NCBI GenBank assembly: GCA_034505235.1 | Contig: JAPDQY010000151.1 | Location: 1-13,598, forward strand | Direction of reading: 5' to 3' | Source: Coneutiohabitans thermophilus | Lineage (GTDB): Bacteria; Zhuqueibacterota; Zhuqueibacteria; Zhuqueibacterales; Zhuqueibacteraceae | DNA: 13,598 nucleotides | Shown: piece after piece, positions 1 to 6,187 of the stretch | Layout: the number at the start of each line of letters is the position of its first letter | How positions within the stretch are numbered: position 1 is the stretch's first letter | Program-made: the position numbers and the translations under genes | The notes under the pieces: generated by a model | Database searches by the model: none | Told to the model about the DNA's origin: nothing | The model's input: the letters and a program-made list of their open reading frames with translations, nothing else

Positions 1-1
1 T

Positions 2-946
2 CCGCATCAGCGCCGCCTGCGGCTGGACAAATATCTCGCCAACCAGGTGGCCGACCTGACGCGCTCACGGTTGCAGCAACTGATTGCCGCCGGTGAGATC
101 ACAGTCAACGGCCGGCCTGTCAAAGCCAGCCATCCGGTGGCACCCGGGGAAGTGATTCAAATCAACATTCCGCCCAAAGCGCCGGCCGAGCTGGTGCCGC
201 AGAACATCCCGCTGCGCATCGTCTACGAAGATGCCCATCTCATCGTGATTGACAAGCCGGCGGGCTTGGTGGTGCATCCGGCTTATGGCCATGCCGACGG
301 CACCCTGGCCAATGCCGTGTTGTATCACTTTCAGGAAGTTTCAAAAGTGGGGGGGAGTGAACGGCCCGGCATCGTGCACCGGCTGGACAAGGACACTTCC
401 GGGCTGCTGGTGGTCGCGCGCGATGATCGCACGCATGCGGCGCTGGCTGCACAATTCAAGGAGAAGACGACGCAGCGCGAATATCTCGCGGTGGTGTGGG
501 GCACGCCCTCCCCCGCGCGCGGCTGCATCGAGAGCTATCTGACCCGCAGCACCAAAGACCGGCGCAAAGTCACGGTCAGCAGGGAGCACGGCAAGTGGGC
601 AGTCACTCATTATGCAGTGATCGAGCGCTTTCCCCGCCACAGCCTCCTGCGCCTGCGCCTGGAGACCGGCCGCACGCATCAGATTCGCGTGCATCTCAGC
701 CATCGCGGCCATCCGGTTTTCGGTGATCCCACCTATCACGGCCGCACCAGCCAGCTCCGCGGCTTGAAGCAGGCGGAAACGCGTTTCCTCACAGAGTTGC
801 TGGCGCATTTTCCCCGCCAGGCCCTGCACGCACACACCCTGGGCTTCGTTCACCCCGTCACCGGCGAAAGGATTTTTCTGCAAAGTGAATTGCCGGCGGA
901 CATGCAGGCATTGTTGCAGGCTCTGCGCACCACCACTCTGCGTTAG
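2..946 (+). CDS. rluD: RluD-type 23S rRNA pseudouridine synthase (5' partial)
   Basis: This enzyme converts uridines to pseudouridine in large-subunit rRNA. The frame is open from base 2, so the true start lies upstream of the window; the GTG at 47 is internal, because the codons before it (RLRLDKYLANQV) are the first helix of an S4 RNA-binding domain. About 314 residues are visible, close to the usual length of 320-325, so only a short N-terminus is missing. The S4 domain ends near VNGRPVKASHPVAPGE. The catalytic motif HRLDKDTSGLLVVAR follows, with its Asp at about visible residue 129, and then the RTHQIRVHLSHRGHPVFGDP motif of the RluA family. RluD rather than RluC or RluA is inferred from S4 plus overall length; the exact target uridines cannot be read from the sequence. 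The stop (TAG 944-946) overlaps the stop of the convergent neighbour. Confidence 0.93.
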   Translation, partial: PHQRRLRLDKYLANQVADLTRSRLQQLIAAGEITVNGRPVKASHPVAPGEVIQINIPPKAPAELVPQNIPLRIVYEDAHLIVIDKPAGLVVHPAYGHADGTLANAVLYHFQEVSKVGGSERPGIVHRLDKDTSGLLVVARDDRTHAALAAQFKEKTTQREYLAVVWGTPSPARGCIESYLTRSTKDRRKVTVSREHGKWAVTHYAVIERFPRHSLLRLRLETGRTHQIRVHLSHRGHPVFGDPTYHGRTSQLRGLKQAETRFLTELLAHFPRQALHAHTLGFVHPVTGERIFLQSELPADMQALLQALRTTTLR

Positions 947-1494
947 TCCTGGTGGCGGTGGGCGGGTGGCGGAGGAACGGCCGGGGCATAACCCCGCAGC
1001 TCATCATACTTCGTCACCTGCGCGGCAGTGAGAATTTTCCTAATTTCCACATGCGCCTGCAAATGGGCCAGCCGCAGTTCCCCCTGCAAGGTGGCGATCC
1101 CGGTGACCAGCGCGTGCAACTGTTGTGCGGTGATCGTTTGCGTCGCGAACAGGCTGTCCAGCGCCTGGTCGCTGGCGAGAATCATCGCGCCCAGCCGCAC
1201 GGCACGCGCATGCATGTGGTCGTATGCCCGCTGCGCCTGTGCCAATTGCGTGGCGGAAAGCCCGAGCTGCCGGGCCAGCTCCAGCACGTGTTTCGGCCCG
1301 GGGTAGTGGTTCAACTCCGCAGCTTTGGCCAAACCCATGCCGTGCCCCTCCCGATAGCCCTGGATTTCCGCCGGCGAAAGTGCTTTCAAGCTGCGCAGAT
1401 GCTGGCCGGCGTATGGCGAAGACGTCTGGTGCTGTGCCCCTGCCATCCACGGTGCCAGCAGCGCGCACCAAAACAGCAGAGAGATTTTGTTCAA
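943..1494 (-). CDS. Exported Spy/CpxP-like LTxxQ-motif protein
   Basis: A 183-aa protein with a Sec signal peptide (MNKISLLFWCALLAPWMAGA, probable cleavage after residue 20), so it is probably periplasmic. The mature part looks all-helical and carries LTxxQ-type motifs: LSATQ at 79-83 and LTAAQ at 155-159, with a weaker ITAQQ at 121-125. This pattern is typical of the Spy/CpxP/CnrX group of periplasmic chaperones and metal-stress sensors. A segment GMGLAKAAELNHYPGPKHVL (52-71) precedes the first motif. The tail is Pro- and His-rich (PPPPAHRHQD). The start is TTG at 1492-1494; no in-frame ATG lies nearby upstream, and the signal peptide fits this start well. The ribosome binding site is weak (AAGAG). 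It lies 85 bp downstream of the M16 peptidase on the same strand, so co-transcription is plausible. The family call rests on motifs and helical character, not on strong identity. Confidence 0.75.
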   Translation of the reverse strand: MNKISLLFWCALLAPWMAGAQHQTSSPYAGQHLRSLKALSPAEIQGYREGHGMGLAKAAELNHYPGPKHVLELARQLGLSATQLAQAQRAYDHMHARAVRLGAMILASDQALDSLFATQTITAQQLHALVTGIATLQGELRLAHLQAHVEIRKILTAAQVTKYDELRGYAPAVPPPPAHRHQD

Positions 1495-1519
1495 GGTTGC
1501 TCTTGGCAGTTTATTCGAG

Positions 1520-1561
1520 CCGGGCGGGCGCGGCGGTTCCGTTGCACGCGCGCCTGCCCGG
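1520..1561 (-). other. Intercistronic hairpin between the M16 peptidase and the Spy-like gene
   Basis: Arms 1520-1532 and 1549-1561 are complementary at 12 of 13 positions (GC-rich, 16-nt loop). It lies in the 85-bp gap between the two leftward genes. No T-run follows on the minus strand, so it does not look like a Rho-independent terminator. An mRNA-stabilising or processing hairpin, or a chance GC-rich fold, are the alternatives. Confidence 0.4.
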
Positions 1562-1579
1562 TATTGTTTGTGCTTGTTC

Positions 1580-4408
1580 TCAGTTCACAGGATTGCCGTC
1601 TTTGTCCAGCAAAATTGGATCGCCCAAGCCCAACTGCTTGAGACCCTCCAGTTGCGTGGCGGCATCGCCGACGACGAGATAAATCATGCGCTCGGGATCG
1701 ATGTATTGCCGCGCCAGCGCCTGGTGCCGCGCCGGGCTCATCTCCGCCAGCATCTTTTCCCGTTGCTTGATGTAGTCGAAGGGCAGGCCATAGAGCGCGA
1801 TTTGATCGAGCATGCCGCGCAGCGCGCCCAGGGTTTCGAAACGCAGGGCATTGGCATTCAGCAGGGCGTTCCTGGTGAAGGCGAAATCCTCCTGTGAGAT
1901 GCCCTGGCGATACTTCGCCATCTCATCTTTGAAGATTTGCACCGACTCCTGTGTGGCGTTGGAGCGCACGCCGGCGGAGGCGACAAACGGACCGGGAACC
2001 AGGCTGCCCAGGAATGCCGAGCGCGCGCCATAGGTGTAGCCTTTTTGCTCGCGCAGAATGAGATTCAACACGCCGTTGAAACTCCCGCCCAGCTTGTAAT
2101 TCATCACGGTGGCGGCATAATAGTCCGGGTGGGTGAAAGGCAGTGCCAGATAGCCGATGCGGATTTGCGACTGCTTCGCGCTGGGCATGTCCACGAAGTA
2201 CAAGCGCGCTTTCTCCACCGCCGGCGGCAGGGGATAGTCGGGGAATCTCACCTCCTTCGCCGGCCATTTTTGTTCCAGCGGGGCAAACAGTTTGATCGCC
2301 CTGTCCCGGGAGAGGTTGCCCACCACGGCGATATGCGCAACCGTGGGGGAATAGTTGCGCTGGTAGAAGGCCTTCAAATCCGCAACGGTGATCTGTTCGA
2401 CCATCGCCGGTTCGCCCAGCGTGGTGTGGGAGAGAATGTGGCGCGGGCCGTAGATCAGCTTGCGGTGCACTTTTTCCGCCACGCTGGCGGGATCGACATT
2501 GCGGCGGTTGATGGTCTCGAGGGTTTCCTGCTTGAGCCGGGCGAATTCCTTCTCATCCCAGCGCGGCTCCAGCAGCATCTCCTCGAAGAGCGCATAGGTT
2601 TGCTCGAGCTTGGAGGCAAGCGTGTTCGCCTGAATGACGATGGTTTCGTCCGTGGTGTACATCTGAATAGTGGCGCCCAGCGCTTCGATGGCCTCCTGGA
2701 GTTCCAGCGGCGTTTTGTTTTTGGTGCCCTCCATCATGAGGTCCGTGATCAAATTGGCCACCCCCACCCGGCCGGGGTCATCCAGCAGCAGGCCGCCTTT
2801 GAGGGTGAGGGAAAAATCGACGAGCGGCAATTCCTTGTGCTCGATGCCATAAAGGCGCAGACCGTTCTTGTACGTGTGTGTCCAAATCTTCGGCAGCGTG
2901 AGAGCCGGCGGGGGGCCGGCGGGCGGCTCCACGGAGCGATCGAAACTCGAAGGCAGTTTTTCTGCGGGCACCGCCGCGGCCGCTGCCTCCGGCGTGGCGG
3001 GTTTCGCTTCGGTAATGGCCTCCTCCACCACCGGAAAACGTTCGGAGTTTTCCGCCACCAGTTCCACTTTGCCCTTCGGCACGAAGCTGGTCAGCACATA
3101 GGGTTTGTTTTTGAGATACTGGTGGTAGACGCGCCAGATGTCCTCCGTCGTGACGGCCAGCGAGTTTTGAATGTCCTGCGTGAGGAAATCCGGCGAGCCG
3201 GCCAGTTCGTTGTAGGTGGCGAGCTGAAAGGCCTTGCTCAGGATGCTCGCAATCCCGTTGTAAAAGTCGGTCTCGATTTTGGCCTTGATGCGCGCCAGAT
3301 CCTGCGCGGTGAATTTCTCCTGCTCGAAACGCGCAAAGGCTTCGTGAATGGCTTTTTCGACCTCGGTCAGATTTTTGTCGGGAAAAGTGCGCACCCGGCA
3401 TTGGAAGTAGCCGGCAATTTCCATGCTGCGCTGATTGGCCGAGACCGCGGGCGCGAGCTTCTTTTCCTCGACGATCACCTTATAAAGCGGCGCTTTCTTG
3501 CCGCTCGCCAGCAGCTCGGCCAGCAACTCCAGGGCATAGGCATCCCTGTGGTATTGCGGCACCGTCGGGAAGGTCATGGTCAATTCCGGCGAGCGGGCAA
3601 AATTGTCCTCGTGAAAGGCGCGTTTGGTTTTTTCCAGGCTCACCGGCATGGGCCGGGGATCGGCCACCGGCGGCGGGGAAGGCAGCTCGCCGAAATATTT
3701 CGCCACCCATCTTTGCGTCTGTGCCCGGTCGAAATCGCCGGCGATGACCAGCGTGGCATTGTTGGGGCCGTACCATTTCTGGAAGAATTTCCGCACATCT
3801 TCCAGCGTGGCATTTTTGAGATCCTCGAACGACCCAATGACCTGCCAGTTGTAGGGATGATCTTCCGGGAAAAGCAATTTGTGAATGACATAGCTGGTGT
3901 GGCCGTAAGGCACGTTGTCAACGCGCTGCCGCTTTTCATTCTGCACCACATCCTGTTGATTGGCAAAGGCGGCGGCCGTCACCGTGGGCAGCAGATAGCC
4001 CATGCGGTCCGACTCCAGCCACAGGCACATTTCCAAATGGTTGCGCGGCACGATCTCGAAATAGCCGGTGTAGTCGTGGGTGGTGAAACCGTTGAGGGTG
4101 CCGCCCACGCCCTGAATCTTTTTGAAGAACTGGTCCTGCCCGACATGCTGCGACTCCTGAAACAGCATGTGTTCGAACAAATGCGCGAAACCGGTGCGCC
4201 CCTTCTCCTCGCGGTTGGACCCGACGTGGTAGAAAATGGCCACCGCCACGATGGGATCCGATTTGTCCTCATGCAAAATGACTTCCAGGCCGTTGGGGAG
4301 TTTGTACTTCTCATAATCAATTTTCAGGGCCGGCTGGTCACCGGCGTGCAAGCCGGTGAGACCCAGCACCGCGACCAGCCCCACCGCCATCAATCCGGCA
4401 TGTCGCAT
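1580..4408 (-). CDS. M16 family zinc metallopeptidase (two-domain, exported)
   Basis: A 942-aa processing-peptidase/insulinase-family enzyme. The N-terminal signal peptide (about residues 1-22, MRHAGLMAVGLVAVLGLTGL) suggests export to the periplasm. The N-terminal peptidase half carries the inverted zinc motif HLFEH at 76-80, with the third ligand Glu158 in NQQDVVQNEKRQ. The domain continues with the conserved NATLVIAGDFD at about 217-226. A Pro/Ala-rich linker (about 460-525) leads to the second M16 half (about 530-942). There the HxxEH position reads VANLITDLMMEGT, so this half is non-catalytic. It keeps the late VRSNATQES segment that normally helps bind substrate. The start is well supported: AGGAGG at 4415-4420 lies 6 nt before ATG. 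Paired catalytic and inactive halves in one chain is a common bacterial M16 layout. The substrate is unknown; peptide degradation in the envelope is the general expectation. Confidence 0.93.
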   Translation of the reverse strand: MRHAGLMAVGLVAVLGLTGLHAGDQPALKIDYEKYKLPNGLEVILHEDKSDPIVAVAIFYHVGSNREEKGRTGFAHLFEHMLFQESQHVGQDQFFKKIQGVGGTLNGFTTHDYTGYFEIVPRNHLEMCLWLESDRMGYLLPTVTAAAFANQQDVVQNEKRQRVDNVPYGHTSYVIHKLLFPEDHPYNWQVIGSFEDLKNATLEDVRKFFQKWYGPNNATLVIAGDFDRAQTQRWVAKYFGELPSPPPVADPRPMPVSLEKTKRAFHEDNFARSPELTMTFPTVPQYHRDAYALELLAELLASGKKAPLYKVIVEEKKLAPAVSANQRSMEIAGYFQCRVRTFPDKNLTEVEKAIHEAFARFEQEKFTAQDLARIKAKIETDFYNGIASILSKAFQLATYNELAGSPDFLTQDIQNSLAVTTEDIWRVYHQYLKNKPYVLTSFVPKGKVELVAENSERFPVVEEAITEAKPATPEAAAAAVPAEKLPSSFDRSVEPPAGPPPALTLPKIWTHTYKNGLRLYGIEHKELPLVDFSLTLKGGLLLDDPGRVGVANLITDLMMEGTKNKTPLELQEAIEALGATIQMYTTDETIVIQANTLASKLEQTYALFEEMLLEPRWDEKEFARLKQETLETINRRNVDPASVAEKVHRKLIYGPRHILSHTTLGEPAMVEQITVADLKAFYQRNYSPTVAHIAVVGNLSRDRAIKLFAPLEQKWPAKEVRFPDYPLPPAVEKARLYFVDMPSAKQSQIRIGYLALPFTHPDYYAATVMNYKLGGSFNGVLNLILREQKGYTYGARSAFLGSLVPGPFVASAGVRSNATQESVQIFKDEMAKYRQGISQEDFAFTRNALLNANALRFETLGALRGMLDQIALYGLPFDYIKQREKMLAEMSPARHQALARQYIDPERMIYLVVGDAATQLEGLKQLGLGDPILLDKDGNPVN

Positions 4409-4414
4409 CTACTG

Positions 4415-4420
4415 CCTCCT
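4415..4420 (-). promoter_or_regulatory. Ribosome binding site of the M16 peptidase
   Basis: The minus strand reads AGGAGG, a perfect Shine-Dalgarno core, 6 nt upstream of the ATG at 4406-4408. This fixes the start of the M16 gene. Confidence 0.85.
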
Positions 4421-4468
4421 CTCGGGAAGATGGGTTGAACAACGGGTCGTGATCTGTTGCATGCCCTC

Positions 4469-4486
4469 GCCAAAATGCGTTTTGGC
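4469..4486. promoter_or_regulatory. Operator-like perfect inverted repeat upstream of the M16 gene
   Basis: GCCAAAA-TGCG-TTTTGGC is a perfect 7-bp inverted repeat with a 4-bp centre, about 60-80 bp upstream of the M16 start. Size and placement suit a dimeric regulator, or a small hairpin in the leader RNA. No regulator gene lies nearby, so the role is a guess. Confidence 0.3.
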
Positions 4487-4549
4487 TGTTGTGCTGCATG
4501 ACAGGTGGTACAGTATTACCCGGGAAAACTATCATGACCGCGAAGATTT

Positions 4550-4601
4550 GTAGCGCAGGCATCCTGCCTGCATTGGTTTGCAGACAGGATGTCTGCGTTA
4601 C
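4550..4601. repeat. Palindromic intergenic repeat, copy A
   Basis: Two 22-nt arms (4550-4571 and 4580-4601) flank an 8-nt loop and are complementary at 19 of 22 positions; two of the three mismatches are G-T. Each arm also folds on itself as GCAGRC-N5-GYCTGC. The same arms occur at 4622-4643 and 11369-11514. The layout resembles REP/BIME-type repeats or a small non-autonomous element. No transposase is visible in the window. Confidence 0.85.
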
Positions 4602-4621
4602 GGCATTGCCACGCAAACGCT

Positions 4622-4643
4622 GTCGCGCAGGCTCCCGGCCTGC
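4622..4643. repeat. Solitary arm of the same palindromic repeat family
   Basis: This 22-nt stretch matches the left arm of the other copies, starting GTCGCGCAGG and ending GGCCTGC, and has the same internal hairpin (GCAGGC at 4627-4632, GCCTGC at 4638-4643, 5-nt loop). No matching right arm follows, so it is a half-copy. Six T follow at 4647-4652, making it look like a rightward terminator, but no rightward gene precedes it. Confidence 0.7.
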
Positions 4644-4829
4644 TGATTTTTTAGAAAGACAAAACCCCTGTTTTCACCGCGATGTCGCCATGTCGGCGAA
4701 GCGCAATGCCTGGTTGCAAGAGTTGTCATCAAACTTGGTTGGCCGGCTGGTCGCCCTCCCAACCAAACGAGACCGGGTTCTCGCAACCTTCGCATGTTGC
4801 GGCGGCGCGGTTCTGAAATAATTCCGGCA

Positions 4830-4859
4830 AAAAAGTCAGCGCCCTCGGACTGGCAGTCT
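4830..4859 (-). terminator. Possible weak terminator of nagB
   Basis: Just beyond the nagB stop, the minus strand has a small GACT-GCC-AGTC hairpin (4849-4859) and, 13 nt later, a run of six T (4830-4835). The stem is short and too far from the T-run for a textbook terminator. An alternative pairing of AGTC with the GACT next to the T-run has only 4 bp. Low confidence. Confidence 0.22.
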
Positions 4860-4883
4860 GTTTGCGGGGCGGCATCACCCGGC

Positions 4884-5627
4884 TCAGTCCGTGTAGATCA
4901 TTTTCAATTTCGAGGCCGCTGCCTTGTCGACGATCACGATCGCATAGCGGTGCAATTGTACGATGGAGGCGGGACAGGCGGCAGTGATGGGGCCTTCGCA
5001 GGTGGCGGCAATGGCGTCCGCCTTGCCCGCACCGCTGGCGAGCAGGAGCAACTGCCTGGCATCCATGATGGTCCCCACGCCCATCGTGATCGCGAATTTG
5101 GGCACTTCCTCCGGTTTTTTGAAGAAGCGCGCATTGGCTTCGCGCGTCGTGCCGGTGAGTGTTTTGATGCGGGTGCGCGAGCCGAGCGAGGAGCCAGGCT
5201 CGTTGAACGCGATGTGGCCGTTGGCGCCGATGCCCAGGATTTGCAAATCGATACCGCCCGCTTTTTTGATCCGTTCTTCATACCACTCGCAATGTGCCGC
5301 GATGTCATCGGCCATGCCCATGGGAATGTGCACGAAGCGCCGGTCGACATTGACGTGCTTGAACAAATTCTCCCACATGAAGTAGTGATAGCTCTGGTCG
5401 TGCTCGGGTGGCAGGCCGACGTACTCATCCAAATTGAAAGTCGTGACCTTCGAGAAGTCCAGGCCTTCGTTCTGGTGCATGCGAATCAGTTCCTTGTACA
5501 GTCCCAGCGGCGTGCTGCCCGTGGCAAAACCCAGCACACAATCCGGTTTGCGGCGCAGCAACTGCGCGACGATTTGCGCGGCGGCGCGGCTGAGCTCTTC
5601 ATAGTTCTCTTTGATGTGAACCAGCAT
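4884..5627 (-). CDS. nagB: Glucosamine-6-phosphate deaminase
   Basis: Converts glucosamine-6-phosphate to fructose-6-phosphate plus ammonia in the cytoplasm, feeding amino-sugar carbon into glycolysis. The 247-aa length is near that of the shorter Bacillus-type enzymes (about 242) and below E. coli (266). Visible motifs are the phosphate-binding loop LGFATGSTPLGLYKELI (32-48), NLDEYVGL with the catalytic base Asp67, and LGIGANGHIAFNEPGSS (131-147) with the ring-opening His138 and Glu143. The 71-residue spacing from Asp67 to His138 equals that of E. coli Asp72 and His143. SRTRIKTLT (150-158) matches part of the E. coli allosteric site, so allostery is possible but unproven. It is the last gene of the fumC - DinB-like - nagB cluster, 12 nt after the DinB-like stop. 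No nagA or transporter is nearby. Confidence 0.96.
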   Translation of the reverse strand: MLVHIKENYEELSRAAAQIVAQLLRRKPDCVLGFATGSTPLGLYKELIRMHQNEGLDFSKVTTFNLDEYVGLPPEHDQSYHYFMWENLFKHVNVDRRFVHIPMGMADDIAAHCEWYEERIKKAGGIDLQILGIGANGHIAFNEPGSSLGSRTRIKTLTGTTREANARFFKKPEEVPKFAITMGVGTIMDARQLLLLASGAGKADAIAATCEGPITAACPASIVQLHRYAIVIVDKAAASKLKMIYTD

Positions 5628-5636
5628 GGCGGCAAG

Positions 5637-5641
5637 CTCCT
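5637..5641 (-). promoter_or_regulatory. nagB ribosome binding site overlapping the DinB-like stop codon
   Basis: The minus strand reads TTTAGGAGC. The AGGAG core lies 9 nt before the nagB ATG and its first AG is part of the TAG stop of the upstream gene (5640-5642). Ribosomes ending on the DinB-like gene would stop on the nagB site, so translational coupling is likely. Confidence 0.75.
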
Positions 5642-6134
5642 AAAGATTCCAAAATTTCAAATCCACACCGGTGCGCAACTTGGTCAGATAGATGATTTGG
5701 CCGGTGTGATAGGAAAAATGTTCGACCACGTGAAAAACCGCGCGCAGCACGGTTTGATCGAAGCCCTGAATGCGGCGCGGCTGCGGCAAATCCTCTGCGG
5801 TGAGGTGTTGCAGCACACCGTCGACTTCGGCGAGGGTGGTCTCGAGCTGCTGCAGCAATTCCGCTTTGGGCAGCGGGCCGGAGGCGGCAAACTCGGCCTC
5901 GCGCACGCGCACATCCGGCCGGCCGGCTATGCCGTGCAGAATCCATTGCCGCACATTGCCGCACAAATGCAGAAGCAAATTGCCCGCGCTGTTGCTGGCG
6001 GCATTGGGCCGCCACCAGATGTCCTCCTCCGGCAATTGTGCCAGGCAGGCGCGCAGCCAGGGCAAATATTGCTGCAGGAGGTGAAAACGGGCTGCTTCGA
6101 GGAAAAGCCGGGTGAGGGCGGTGGCATCGTTCAT
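5640..6134 (-). CDS. DinB-like (DUF1572-type) four-helix-bundle protein
   Basis: A 164-aa protein of the DinB/YfiT superfamily, a metal-binding four-helix bundle. The three expected metal-ligand histidines are visible: His56 in GNLLLHLCGNVRQW, and His139 and His143 in VVEHFSYHTGQIIYL. The segment WWRPNAASNSAGNLLLHL (40-57) is typical of the DUF1572 branch. Some superfamily members are thiol-dependent S-transferases (bacillithiol or mycothiol type), but the substrate of this branch is not established. I chose ATG 6132-6134 because family members begin just before the LTRLFLEAARF helix. An in-frame ATG at 6168-6170 would add 12 residues that do not look like the family. Neither start has a clear ribosome binding site. 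It sits between fumC and nagB and was probably transcribed with them. Confidence 0.85.
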   Translation of the reverse strand: MNDATALTRLFLEAARFHLLQQYLPWLRACLAQLPEEDIWWRPNAASNSAGNLLLHLCGNVRQWILHGIAGRPDVRVREAEFAASGPLPKAELLQQLETTLAEVDGVLQHLTAEDLPQPRRIQGFDQTVLRAVFHVVEHFSYHTGQIIYLTKLRTGVDLKFWNL

Positions 6135-6187
6135 GGCAGAGTCCGTGAGTGAGGTCTGCAACCAAAGCATTCGCGGTGATTGTGGCT

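Larger units (their letters stand above)
4409..4883. other. 475-bp intergenic region between nagB and the M16 gene
   Basis: No credible gene. From right to left it holds a possible weak nagB terminator, one isolated repeat arm (4622-4643), one complete palindromic repeat (4550-4601), an operator-like inverted repeat (4469-4486) and the M16 ribosome binding site. The leader of the leftward M16 gene must lie here. I see no convincing -35/-10 pair, although a TAATAC-like element occurs on the minus strand near 4515-4520. Short frames crossing this region have no family features; they are translations of the repeats. Confidence 0.7.

Noticed and set aside
1937..4438. An 833-codon open frame on the plus strand opposite the M16 peptidase
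   Set aside because: It lies antisense to a gene with clear catalytic motifs, has no recognisable domains and is rich in His, Arg and Gly, as expected for a shadow frame in GC-rich DNA. The same holds for the long frames opposite nagB/DinB-like (4794-6152), fumC (6149-7690) and gatB (8502-9614).
4622..4652. A Rho-independent terminator (stem plus six T) on the plus strand
   Set aside because: No plus-strand gene ends upstream of it, and its stem is the arm of the repeat family. The T-run is probably coincidental.
4338..4821. Small open frames crossing the repeat region (for example 4338-4616 minus and 4489-4821 plus)
   Set aside because: Their translations mainly decode the palindromic repeats (SAGILPALVCRQD, AGRMPALQ). 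Such repeat-derived frames are often annotated as hypothetical proteins but show no sign of selection as proteins.
6135..6170. The longer start of the DinB-like gene at 6170
   Set aside because: The extra 12 residues (MLWLQTSLTDSA) do not resemble the family N-terminus and have no ribosome binding site; ATG 6134 fits better, although not conclusively.
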